Assembly: GCF_001586275.1 (NCBI RefSeq)
Contig: NZ_CP014545.1
Coordinates: 2,754,501 to 2,818,500 of the forward strand
DNA from: Sphingorhabdus sp. M41
GTDB taxonomy: Bacteria; Pseudomonadota; Alphaproteobacteria; Sphingomonadales; Sphingomonadaceae
Reading direction: 5' to 3'
Length of the DNA stretch: 64,000 nucleotides
The notes beneath the pieces were generated by a model, which was given only the letters and a program-made list of their open reading frames with translations, was not told the origin of the DNA and did no database searches. A program made the position numbers and the translations under genes. Shown here piece by piece: positions 45,517-53,637 of the stretch. Positions within the stretch are counted from its first letter, which is position 1. Every line of letters begins with the position of its first letter.

Positions 45517-47046
45517 TTATTCTGCAGCTTCCAGAGCAGGCTCGCTGTCGCCAGCCCCTTGCTGAGAATTGGGGCCGTAAAATTGCATCACCCCGTCATC
45601 CACCGGATCGTGGAGCAATATCTTCTTGTCGAACAGATAATCCTGATTGAGCTTCCATGGCATCGCAGTGCTGTTGCGCGGCAGTTCATTGATCGACCGC
45701 TGGATATAACCGGACGAGAAATCGAACAGCTGTTCCTGCTCCAATTCCTTGTTCAGCACCGGATTGGCGATCCGCGTCGATGTCGCGTCCATATGGTTCA
45801 GCACGCGGCAGGCAAATTCCGACACGATATCCGCCTTCAGCGTCCAGCTGGCGTTGAGATAGCCGAAGACGATCGCCAGATTGGGAATGTCGGAGAACAT
45901 GCAGCCCTTGTAATAATAATGATCGGGCCAGTTGACCGGCTTGCCATCGACCTCGAACGCGACCTTGCCGGCGACCGCCAGCTTCAGACCCGTCGCGGTG
46001 ACAATCACATCCGCGTCGAGCGTTTCCCCCGATTTCAGCTTGATGCCGCTCTCGGTTACCGTCTCGATATGACCGGTCTTCAGATCGGCCTTGCCTGCGG
46101 CAATCGCCTTGAACATGTCACCGTCGGGCACCAGGCACAGACGCTGCTCCCACGGGCCATATGGCGGCGTGTAATCTTCCTTCACATATTTGTCGCCGAG
46201 CTCTTTCTTCATCGGCTTTTCAAGCTTGTCGATGACCTTCTGCGGATTGTCACGCGCGGTGCGGAAGGTGAGATCCTGCATCTTCACATTCTTCCAGCGG
46301 GTGATCTTGTAGGCCCATTTGTCCGGCAATATCTTGCGCAGGCTGTTGGCAAGCCAGTCTTTCGACGGCGCCGAGGCATACCAGGTCGGCGTGCGCTGCA
46401 ACATCGTCACATGGCTGGCTTTTTCCGCCAGTACTGGCACGATCGTCACGGCGGTCGCACCGCTGCCAATGATCACCACTTTCTTGCCGGTATAGTCAAA
46501 ATCCTTGGGCCAGAATTGCGGGTGCACCACATCGCCCTTGAAATTGGCCAGCCCTTCTATTTGCGCGTCATAGGGATTGTCATAGTCATAATAGCCGGCG
46601 CCCATATAGACGAAATTGGCGTGCATTGTGACATGGCTGCCGTCGGATTTCTCTGCCGTGACGGTCCAGCGCGCATCCTCGCTCGACCAGCTGGCCGACA
46701 GCACTTTATGGCCGAAATGGATATGTTTCTCCAGATCATGCTTGGCCTTGATCCGGTGGAGATATTTGATGATCGAGGGACCGTCGGCAATCGACTTCTG
46801 CTCGGTCCACGGTTCGAAGCTGAAGCCCAATGTGTGCATGTCGCTGTCGCTGCGGATGCCGGGATATTGGAACAGGTTCCAGGTGCCGCCAATATCATCG
46901 CGGCGCTCGACTATGGCAAAGCTCTTGCCCGGACATTTGTCCCGCAAATGCACTGCCATGCCGATGCCGGAAATACCCGCGCCGACGATCAATACGTCGA
47001 CCGATTCTATTGCTGCACTGCTTTTGTTTACGATCTGAGTCGCCAT
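45517..47046 (-). CDS. Baeyer-Villiger-type flavin monooxygenase, second paralogue
   Basis: A 509-residue FAD/NADPH enzyme nearly parallel to the first: FAD motif VLIVGAGISGIGMAVHL, BVMO fingerprint FKGDVVHPQFWP, NADPH motif VVIIGSGATAVTIVPVL. It carries an N-terminal extension (MATQIVNKSSAAIESVD) and ends EPALEAAE. ATG 47046 is preferred (GGGAGAG upstream) over an ATG at 47100. The two BVMOs lie on the same strand with the PilZ gene between. Substrates are unknown, but different specificities are likely because the C-terminal halves have diverged more. Confidence 0.93.
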   Translation of the reverse strand: MATQIVNKSSAAIESVDVLIVGAGISGIGMAVHLRDKCPGKSFAIVERRDDIGGTWNLFQYPGIRSDSDMHTLGFSFEPWTEQKSIADGPSIIKYLHRIKAKHDLEKHIHFGHKVLSASWSSEDARWTVTAEKSDGSHVTMHANFVYMGAGYYDYDNPYDAQIEGLANFKGDVVHPQFWPKDFDYTGKKVVIIGSGATAVTIVPVLAEKASHVTMLQRTPTWYASAPSKDWLANSLRKILPDKWAYKITRWKNVKMQDLTFRTARDNPQKVIDKLEKPMKKELGDKYVKEDYTPPYGPWEQRLCLVPDGDMFKAIAAGKADLKTGHIETVTESGIKLKSGETLDADVIVTATGLKLAVAGKVAFEVDGKPVNWPDHYYYKGCMFSDIPNLAIVFGYLNASWTLKADIVSEFACRVLNHMDATSTRIANPVLNKELEQEQLFDFSSGYIQRSINELPRNSTAMPWKLNQDYLFDKKILLHDPVDDGVMQFYGPNSQQGAGDSEPALEAAE

Positions 47047-47249
47047 TGCCGTCTCTCCCAGCTTTTGGGATGTTATGCCATTGCCGACGAAGAGTTGCAA
47101 TTAGAGATTTAATTGGGCGGTTAAGGGCGGTCAGAAACCGGCAACTTTTCTTTAGCCGCAAAGCGAGCAGAGGCCCGGCCGATACCAAGGAAACGCTGGC
47201 CTGATCCTGTGCTTCGATAAATTTGAACTTCGTCGTTCACAGATCCAGA

Positions 47250-49637
47250 TTATCCGATTCTGCGTTTGGCAGGTTCGAAATTGGCTTCCGCTTCCTGAAT
47301 ATTTTCCAGAGCGACGAATTCGGGCGGCGCTTCTGCTATTCGGCCCGCGATTCCGCTCGCCGGAATGGGTTTGCTAAACAAATAGCCTTGTACCTGCTTG
47401 CACCCTGCCCGCTTCACCTGCAGCAACTGGCCATCGCGCTCGATGCCTTCTGCTGTCGTGATCATGCCCAGACTGGACGCCAGACCGGTGACCGCTCGGA
47501 TGATCGCCTGACAATCTTCCCGGCTATCAACATCTTCGACAAAGCAGCGGTCGATCTTGATCTTGTTGAACGGAAAGCTGCGCAAATAGTTGAGCGAGCT
47601 ATAGCCGGTGCCGAAATCGTCCAGGGCGATCTTCACTCCGAGCGAGTGAATCTTGTTCAAAAGTTCGAAATTGGCCCGGTTGTTGCTCATGATCACCGTT
47701 TCGGTGATTTCCAGTTCCAGCCGATGCGCGTCGACGCCGGCTGAGGCCAGGCCATGGATGATGGTCGACAACAGATTCGGGCTGCGCATCTGCGCCGGAG
47801 ACAGGTTGACCGAAACGCCCAGATGTTCCGGCCAGTTTTTCAGTTCGAGAAGAGCCGTCCGGAGCACCCATTCACCCAGCTGGATAATCAATCCGGTCGC
47901 TTCGGCTATCGGAATGAACTCCTTCGGCATGACCATGCCCCTGGTCGGATGATTCCAGCGGACCAGTGCTTCATAGCCCAGCGGTTTCTCGGTCTGGACG
48001 TCGAATACCGGTTGATAGTAAAGTTCAAGCTCATCGCGCTTCAATGCGGCCTGCAGGTCCAGCTCCATCGCGCGCCGGTCCAGCTGCGCTTGCAGCATTT
48101 CCGGCTTGAAGAGCGTCACTCGCCCGCGTCCATTATCCTTCGACTTGTACAGCGCGATATCCGCATTGTGCAGCAGGCCTTCGGCGGTTTCGGACTTGTC
48201 ATTCGAGACAACAATGCCGACACTTATTCCCGGAACAATCTTGTGACCGTCAATCATGAAGGGTTCGGACACGATATTGACGATATCCGACGCGATCTCA
48301 GCAATATCATCGCTATTCCCTACGCTGCTCAGGCAGATCGCAAATTCGTCGCCGCTCAGTCGGGCGACAATATCCTCATCGCCTGTGGCCGCTGCCAGCC
48401 GATTGCCGACCATTTGCAATACCTGGTCTCCGGCATTGTGACCCATTGTGTCATTGATCGCCTTGAACCGGTCAATATCCAGATAGAGCACAGCGATATT
48501 GCGATCGCCTTTGAGCCCGGCAAGCGCGCTTTCCAGCTTTTCATTGAACAGGGCGCGATTGGGCAGATCGGTCAGACTGTCATAATGCGCCAGATGGGCA
48601 ACCTGATCTTTCGCCTGTTTTTCGTTGGTGACATCGGTGGCCGCTCCTCGAAGCGATTTAGACGGTCCCTCCGACGTGTCCATCGGCCGACAGGAAATTC
48701 TCCACCAACGCTCTTCACCGTCGACCGATATTGGCAGCACCAGACCGCGGATCGACTTGCCCAGGCCTATCTGCTGCAACAGGAAATCCCGCTCATCACC
48801 CTCGGTGAACAGATCGGCAATATGCTTGCCGTTCAACTCCTCGACAGCCAGGCCGGCGACATTGGCAAAACGGCCTGATGCCTGAACAATCCGATGCTCC
48901 TCGTCGGTTTCCCACAGCCAGTCCGAACTTTGCTCGGCATAGTCATTGAGCAAAAGCTTGACGGTTTCAGCAGCCTCTTTTTGCTTGGCGGCATAAATAT
49001 GGCGCTTGGCAAAGTTGAAAAAGAACAGCCGATATATCGAGTCGATACAGATGGCGAAAAAGACCAGCAGCAAAACGGATTGAAATGCCGCGACGCCTTT
49101 GACCGAGAAGAAAGCGAGCGCCAGCAATGCGGTCGGTATCGCGATAGACAATGTCTGCGCGCGCGGGATGCTGCCATAGGTAAAACCGCCGATCACGATG
49201 CTCCCCAGGATCAGGATCACGCTATTCTCGTCAAATGGAATCTGGCCAAAAGCCAGGGGAAAAGAGAGGCTCAGATTCACCGCCAGAGCCACGATGATGC
49301 TTTCAAGGCAGAACTGGCGCCGCAACACATAAAAATATGCAAGGTCAAAATCCCGCGGATTTTGCCGGCTGAAATTTCTCATCGATATAAATATGATGAC
49401 CGCCAGCCCGAAGAGGCCTGCCGCTATGAAGGGGGCGCTGGCATGGATGAACAGATTGGCCATCATGTAGCTCGCGACCGGTATCATGGCGATGGCAATG
49501 ATGCGGGACACGTCGGCAATCAGCTTGAGTTGCTGCCGGGCAATCAATTCTATGGTCAATGGATCATGGTCAGCGCGGAAGGTCCAAAATTCTCGTTGAA
49601 TTTCGAACAGACGCTGCATCATCTGATTTGCGGCCAT
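47250..49637 (-). CDS. Membrane-anchored PAS-GGDEF-EAL cyclic di-GMP enzyme
   Basis: The 795-residue protein begins with about six membrane helices (residues 35-205), a sensor module of unknown ligand. A PAS domain follows (about 225-350, WLWETDEEHRIVQASGRF), then a GGDEF domain with RLSGDEFAICL and an EAL domain with GYEALVRWNHP and DDFGTGYSSLNYLR. The EAL residues for metal binding appear intact (YEAL, ETVIM, DDFG), so phosphodiesterase activity is expected. The GGDEF motif is SGDEF, a variant also seen in active enzymes. ATG 49637 (GGTGGAG upstream) is preferred over the GTG at 49646. Confidence 0.93.
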   Translation of the reverse strand: MAANQMMQRLFEIQREFWTFRADHDPLTIELIARQQLKLIADVSRIIAIAMIPVASYMMANLFIHASAPFIAAGLFGLAVIIFISMRNFSRQNPRDFDLAYFYVLRRQFCLESIIVALAVNLSLSFPLAFGQIPFDENSVILILGSIVIGGFTYGSIPRAQTLSIAIPTALLALAFFSVKGVAAFQSVLLLVFFAICIDSIYRLFFFNFAKRHIYAAKQKEAAETVKLLLNDYAEQSSDWLWETDEEHRIVQASGRFANVAGLAVEELNGKHIADLFTEGDERDFLLQQIGLGKSIRGLVLPISVDGEERWWRISCRPMDTSEGPSKSLRGAATDVTNEKQAKDQVAHLAHYDSLTDLPNRALFNEKLESALAGLKGDRNIAVLYLDIDRFKAINDTMGHNAGDQVLQMVGNRLAAATGDEDIVARLSGDEFAICLSSVGNSDDIAEIASDIVNIVSEPFMIDGHKIVPGISVGIVVSNDKSETAEGLLHNADIALYKSKDNGRGRVTLFKPEMLQAQLDRRAMELDLQAALKRDELELYYQPVFDVQTEKPLGYEALVRWNHPTRGMVMPKEFIPIAEATGLIIQLGEWVLRTALLELKNWPEHLGVSVNLSPAQMRSPNLLSTIIHGLASAGVDAHRLELEITETVIMSNNRANFELLNKIHSLGVKIALDDFGTGYSSLNYLRSFPFNKIKIDRCFVEDVDSREDCQAIIRAVTGLASSLGMITTAEGIERDGQLLQVKRAGCKQVQGYLFSKPIPASGIAGRIAEAPPEFVALENIQEAEANFEPAKRRIG

Positions 49638-49861
49638 TAGCTCCACCTCGTTAATCCCGAATCCGAACCGAATTTTCCGACTATCGACCGCAATTCTTCC
49701 ACGATGCGAACCCGGGCTAGTAACGGTTGCGATCGATCAGATTTAAGGGGAGTGGCTTTAAGACTCCTTAATATGCCGGGCGGGGCCGATTGCCCTCGCC
49801 TGGTTCGGCCAGCGGAATGCGGCCCATGGCATCGCCGGCAAAATTATTGTAATCACACCCG

Positions 49862-50482
49862 ATGAGCAGCATCCCGATCACCCGCAACCCGGTCCCTGAG
49901 GCCAAGGCCACGGCGATCAGAGCCGCGGTCACCGCCGCCACATCGATTGCCACCGACAGCGATATGTCCCGCCTGGCGCAGCTCGACGACGCAGCGATCT
50001 TCCACGAATTTCTCAGCGACCCGCAGATTCACGCACCCATCTACACCCTGCCCCGACCGCTGACCGTCGAAACGGTGCGCGCCTTCATCGCCGACCATCA
50101 GCAGCAGCGCGAACAGGGCACCGGCCTGCTGTTCCTCAACTTCGACGCGCAGGGCCGGATCGGCGGCTATAGCGATATCTGCGTCTGGCCCGAATGGGCA
50201 GCCGGCGAGCTCGGCGGCGCCATCCACCCCGACCGCCAGGGCCAGCGCCGCGGCGTCGACGGCGCAAGGCAGAGCTTCGCCTGGATGTTCGACCATCTCG
50301 GCCTCGACCTGATCTGCGAAACCGCCTCGCTCGACAACCACCGCACCGCGCATCTGCTCGACGGGCTCGGCTTCCAGCGCATGGGCGAAATAGTGAGCAA
50401 ACGCGCCGACGGCACCACGAGACAGTCACTGGTGTGGGAAATATCGCGGGCAGAATGGGAGGCAAAACACCTTCTCCCGTGA
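49862..50482 (+). CDS. GNAT-family N-acetyltransferase, 3' end supplied by a repeat
   Basis: A 206-residue GNAT protein: GRIGGYSDICVW strand, GGAIHPDRQGQRRGVDGARQ for the pyrophosphate loop (R/Q-x-x-G-x-G/A variant, poorly conserved here), and ETASLDNHRTAHLLDGLGFQRMG as the AANE-like helix. The start is uncertain: ATG 49862 has no strong Shine-Dalgarno, and ATG 49964 is possible. The last residues and stop (HLLP and TGA, 50470-50482) fall inside a palindromic repeat (cttctcccgtgagggagaag), so the gene end was probably remodelled. Substrate unknown, perhaps an amino acid or ribosomal protein terminus. Confidence 0.8.
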   Translation: MSSIPITRNPVPEAKATAIRAAVTAATSIATDSDMSRLAQLDDAAIFHEFLSDPQIHAPIYTLPRPLTVETVRAFIADHQQQREQGTGLLFLNFDAQGRIGGYSDICVWPEWAAGELGGAIHPDRQGQRRGVDGARQSFAWMFDHLGLDLICETASLDNHRTAHLLDGLGFQRMGEIVSKRADGTTRQSLVWEISRAEWEAKHLLP

Positions 50483-50800
50483 GGGAGAAGGATACGAAGA
50501 CTTGGCGCCGAAGCCTTGGCGAAGGTGGCTAGGCGCAGTTGGATGAGGGTGTTCGGATAGTGGGCTGCTTCGCCACAACGTCCGGTACACCCCGCTCCTT
50601 CTCCCGTGAGGGAGAAGGATACGCAATCTTGCCACCGGAGCGCAGCGAAGGCGGCTAGATGAAGTTGGATGAGGGTGTACCGCTAGTGGGCTGCTCTGCA
50701 ACCAAAGCTCAGTACACCCTCACCCAGCTGCGCCTAGGCAGCAAGCTGCCAAGTCTCCACATCCCTCTCCCGCACGGGAGAGGGTACTTAACACCCTCCC
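50469..50800. repeat. Array of repeat units with cttctcccgtgagggagaag hairpins
   Basis: Two direct copies of ccttctcccgtgagggagaa are followed by ggatacg, at 50470-50496 and 50597-50623. Each is followed after about 40 bases by ttggatgagggtgt (about 50527-50550 and 50664-50677). The third part carries the inverse gtacaccctcaccca and an arm of the form cctctcccgcacgggagagg at 50764-50784, so the stretch can fold into a large cruciform. It starts inside the acetyltransferase gene and runs to just before the small membrane-protein gene. Confidence 0.8.
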
Positions 50801-50840
50801 AAAACCGTGATAGCGCCCGACCATCGAAACGCTCTTCCTC

Positions 50841-51209
50841 TTGATCGGCCTCACCCTCGCGGCAACCGGCCTTGCGCTAATGATCCGCAGCGATCTGCTG
50901 TTCATCCGCAATGGCACCCGCCGCGTGCCCGCCCAGATCGTCCGCCACCAGATCCAGCGGCGCGGCGGCACGACGCTGTACAGCGCAGTGCTGCTGGTGC
51001 CCGACGAGCGCGGCGGCTTCATCGAGGTCCGCGATCCCCTGACCACGCCCTTCCCGACCCCGGTGATCGGCGAGCGGCTCACCGTCGTCCACCCGACCGG
51101 CTACCCCGGCAAAGCGCGCATCCCCTATCCGTGGTTCCGGGCGGGGGTGTACGGGGTGCTGGGCTATGGGTTTGTGGTTTGCCTGTTGGGGGTTACGGGG
51201 TTGGGATAG
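50841..51209 (+). CDS. Small membrane protein with a lost or unusual start
   Basis: A 122-residue protein with a hydrophobic N-terminal helix (MIGLTLAATGLALMI counted from the TTG) and a second helix at the end (YGVLGYGFVVCLLGVTGLG). A basic central part, RNGTRRVPAQIVRHQIQRR, and a short beta-like region lie between them. No in-frame ATG is found; the only start is TTG 50841, and the frame is closed by TAG at 50811. In-frame codons before the TTG read PTIETLFL, so the natural start may have been lost where repeat DNA adjoins. Function unknown; a DUF3592-like signalling membrane protein is a guess. Confidence 0.55.
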   Translation: MIGLTLAATGLALMIRSDLLFIRNGTRRVPAQIVRHQIQRRGGTTLYSAVLLVPDERGGFIEVRDPLTTPFPTPVIGERLTVVHPTGYPGKARIPYPWFRAGVYGVLGYGFVVCLLGVTGLG

Positions 51210-51230
51210 GAGTCTTCGCCCTAAGTGATC

Positions 51231-51857
51231 TCAGTTGTCGTTATCCTCAACCAGATCTTTTGCAAGCTCATCAAACATCATATCCGCGCCCCAAGCTTGA
51301 GCAGCTGAAAATGCAACCTTCCGCTGTTCGATACTGGTAAGATTTCTGATCGACTTATAACCTAAATCGTGATGCGCTTCCGACCATGCATGTTGGAACA
51401 AAGTTTTGATTTGGAGTTCAAAAAAATCTGGGCAGCTTTGCCGCGCTTCACCATCCGGAAGAACATCATCCGGAATATTCAGAATAAAGTGAGTTCCCAC
51501 ATACCCAAATGCCGAGTCATCCTCTGGTTTTTTCTCTTGGATCTCAATGTGATTAAAGTATTTTTCTATCGTCTGTTCAACTTTCTCCACATCGGAGAGA
51601 TAGAAAACGGTGATTCTAGCGCCGATTTGATCTTGGATTTCACTAAATGGGTCTTTGTATTTTCGGGTTCCATCTTCGTTCGTTTTTATCGCTTTCGTTG
51701 CGAACCTGCTTGGCGATTTAGCTCTAACAGTGATTGAATCAATTCTTTCAAACTGACTAAATACTTCTTTTATGTGCAACTCGAGTTCTTTTTCAATATT
51801 CTTCAATTGATTATCGAATATTATCGAATAAGCAGTCTCTATATCAGCAACCATCAT
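51231..51857 (-). CDS. RelA/SpoT-domain alarmone synthetase, small
   Basis: The 208-residue protein is a stand-alone synthetase domain. Recognisable parts: the early RAKSPSRFATKAIK motif, DPFSEIQDQIGARITVFY (metal-binding Asp and GARI), FGYVGTHFILNIP (Tyr-Gly-x-His guanine-binding region), and FELQIKTLFQHAWSEAHHDLGYKS (EVQIRT/Glu-Gln catalytic region). All key residues seem present, so (p)ppGpp or a related product can be expected. There is no hydrolase, TGS or ACT domain. It lies in an AT-rich segment (17 of 60 bases GC in 51781-51840) and 8 bases after the partner gene on the same strand. Candidate toxSAS-like or phage-defence effector. Confidence 0.82.
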   Translation of the reverse strand: MMVADIETAYSIIFDNQLKNIEKELELHIKEVFSQFERIDSITVRAKSPSRFATKAIKTNEDGTRKYKDPFSEIQDQIGARITVFYLSDVEKVEQTIEKYFNHIEIQEKKPEDDSAFGYVGTHFILNIPDDVLPDGEARQSCPDFFELQIKTLFQHAWSEAHHDLGYKSIRNLTSIEQRKVAFSAAQAWGADMMFDELAKDLVEDNDN

Positions 51858-51865
51858 TCTAATAT

Positions 51866-52876
51866 CTACTTCTTAGTCAAACGTTGATCAGAAATGCGGC
51901 CTGATGTTGCATATTCCACTTCGTCACCTTTCCTCTCTCGAACTGTGAAAACCTTTTCGAAATCTTCGCTGGGAGCAGTTAGTATCGCTCCGTTGTCAAT
52001 TTCGACAGTCCGATAAGGCGCTTTATCCTTAAACTCTTTATGATCAAATTTGAACTTTTTCTCAAACAAGGAGGGCTTTTTGAGAAAATTTTTGATCGTC
52101 TGTTGGGTAGAATGACTGAACCCGAAGTGATCGCAAAACTCTTTGATACTGGTGTTTTTATTTTTGAATGTCGTAGGAGCTAATGTCGTTGCTGAAGCAA
52201 TCTGACCTTTGACCTCCAAGTTAGGATTATTCTTGATGGCGTTTTTCAATGCAACAACTAATCTTTTTGTTCCGGCAGCCGCTGTTTCAGTAAAATCAGC
52301 ATCCAAAAAATCTCCAATCCAGTAATCTGAAATATTTTCAGCTGACCCACCAGCCTGTCGATCTGTAACTTTTCCATTCCAGAAATTTGCAGCTGGATTT
52401 TTGTCATCAAGCAACAATGCCTTATATGAAGACATCCTTTTGACGAAAACTCGATCCAAAAATTCGACGTCGAGTCCCGTACTATCTACTTCAGCAAGGA
52501 TTGCTTGGTCAGTAGGAAATCGAGACACGACCAACCGTTCGTTCAAGCCATAATTCCCGCTGATCAAAAAAAGAAGTCCAATTCCACTTCGATTGTCTGT
52601 CATTGACTGAAGCCGCTGAGCAATGGCTCGACCATTTTTCTTTTTTGGATCCTGTTGGTAAGCAATCATAAGGTCTCGGCAATCGTTCTGTTGCGACCCA
52701 CTATTTGAGTTAAATGTAATATCGAAATCCCGCGCATCCGGCCCAGCCGAATATATTGCTTTCAACATTTCAAACAAATCGCCGGTGTTTGGTAGCTTAT
52801 CCCCTGAAATAGCGGTTGCATTCGGATCGTTTTTTCCGGGATGAATTAGGAACGCATGAATCTTGTTAATTGCCAC
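51866..52876 (-). CDS. Unrecognised protein partnered with the alarmone synthetase
   Basis: A 336-residue protein from GTG 52876, which has GGGGGA 8 bases upstream; the frame stays open to a TTG at 52930. No family is recognised. Visible parts are INKIHAFLIHPGK near the start, GIGLLFLISGNYG and FPTDQAILAEVDS (about 103-135), the motif DYWIGDFLDADF (about 190-200), and a basic C-terminal third (TIKNFLKKPSLFEKKFKFD). Overall layout faintly recalls the nucleoid-associated YejK/NdpA proteins, which is only a hint. It is AT-rich like its partner, so transfer is likely. It may sense a phage or nucleic-acid signal, or neutralise the synthetase. Confidence 0.7.
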   Translation of the reverse strand: MAINKIHAFLIHPGKNDPNATAISGDKLPNTGDLFEMLKAIYSAGPDARDFDITFNSNSGSQQNDCRDLMIAYQQDPKKKNGRAIAQRLQSMTDNRSGIGLLFLISGNYGLNERLVVSRFPTDQAILAEVDSTGLDVEFLDRVFVKRMSSYKALLLDDKNPAANFWNGKVTDRQAGGSAENISDYWIGDFLDADFTETAAAGTKRLVVALKNAIKNNPNLEVKGQIASATTLAPTTFKNKNTSIKEFCDHFGFSHSTQQTIKNFLKKPSLFEKKFKFDHKEFKDKAPYRTVEIDNGAILTAPSEDFEKVFTVRERKGDEVEYATSGRISDQRLTKK

Positions 52877-53139
52877 AATACTAGTCCCCCGTGTTCGACA
52901 TAACGATAATAGAGTACTTTTCTCAATCAAGTAAAGAAAACAGAGGCAGATCTGGAATAGCGTAAAAGTTCGACATACTGTTTTAAGTTAGAAACCGAGG
53001 TGCTTTCAAAAATGAATGGGCTCTCCGCTTTCCTACATCACACCAAATAGGTTATATATTTTCCATTTAGCAAACCACCTCTAAACCGCCACACCTATGT
53101 GCTGCGGTCAGGATGGTCACTTTGGAAGGAGTAAAACCT

Positions 53140-53637
53140 ATGACATTTCAGGACGAATTTATTCACCGCTTGCGGGTGGTGCGGGGTGAGGCAACGGGGG
53201 ACGGTGGGGAGGATAGCGGTCCTTCGACAGGCTCAGGACGAACGGACGAGAGGGAGAGTCGTCATCCTGAATTTATTTCAGGACCTCTCGAGGCTGAGCC
53301 GGAAGATCGGGGTGTGGGGGACGGGGTCCTGAACCAAGTTCAGGATGACGATTCTATGCGGTTGCAGGGTGAAGAAAGCGCTCCGGACAAATCCGTTCGT
53401 CTCGAGCGTAGTCGAGAGACTGGTGATGGTGGAGACGTGTCTCGACTTCGCTCGACACGAACGGGTGAGGATGACGAGGACAGCTCGGTTCGGGGCGGAG
53501 AACTGACACCCCCCTCCCGCTTGCGGGAGGGGCCGGGGGTGGGCCGGAACGAAACCAAGAGTGCTGGTGCGGATACAACAGACACCCCCACCCCTAACCC
53601 AGTATCAGGTGGAACTGCCCCCGGCAGTTCCACCTGA
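53140..53637 (+). CDS. Repeat-filled ORF, probably a decayed gene start
   Basis: ATG 53140 has a strong Shine-Dalgarno (GGAAGGAG). The first 18 residues (MTFQDEFIHRLRVVRGEA) look like ordinary protein. The following 147 codons are made almost only of palindromic repeats: type 1 ([11 protein letters not shown]), type 4, type 2 ([21 protein letters not shown]) and a ccctcccgc hairpin. The frame ends at TGA inside a perfect 18-base inverted repeat. It overlaps in another frame the DNA of the next gene. Whether it is translated is uncertain; it is more likely the remnant of the 5' end of the gene at 53561, split by repeats. Confidence 0.5.
   Translation: MTFQDEFIHRLRVVRGEATGDGGEDSGPSTGSGRTDERESRHPEFISGPLEAEPEDRGVGDGVLNQVQDDDSMRLQGEESAPDKSVRLERSRETGDGGDVSRLRSTRTGEDDEDSSVRGGELTPPSRLREGPGVGRNETKSAGADTTDTPTPNPVSGGTAPGSST
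53220..53245. repeat. Half of a type-1 palindromic repeat
   Basis: A single right arm, cttcgacaggctcaggacga (53222-53241) with flanking tc and acgg, of the family at 54695-54766. The inverse arm is missing nearby, so this is a solo arm. Confidence 0.8.
53260..53350. repeat. Type-4 palindromic repeat
   Basis: The left arm cgtcatcctgaatttatttc (from 53260) with aggacct and the right arm ggtcctgaaccaagttcagg followed by atgacg form an imperfect inverted repeat of about 90 bases. The same family is at 54463-54561. Confidence 0.75.
53393..53464. repeat. Type-2 palindromic repeat
   Basis: The left arm ccgttcgtctcgagcgtagt and the right arm ctcgacttcgctcgacacga are followed by acgg; the span is about 72 bases. 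It reads RLERSRET and SRLRSTRT in the 53140 frame. The same family as 3366-3421 and 54599-54670. Confidence 0.85.
53511..53532. repeat. Hairpin repeat, cccctcccgc / gcgggagggg
   Basis: A 10-base GC stem with a two-base loop (53511-53532). It is followed by ccgggggtggg, so it resembles the ends of the larger composite repeats at 37728-37863 and 54859-54992. It is in the coding frame of the repeat-filled ORF. Confidence 0.75.

Noticed and set aside
45559-47112. 517-codon plus-strand ORF opposite the second BVMO; similar one at 42322-43977
   Set aside because: Both mirror genes with full catalytic motifs on the minus strand.
47109-47124. Possible CtrA box (TTAA-N-TTAA) before the second BVMO
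   Set aside because: The spacer is 8 bases, while the CtrA site needs 7.
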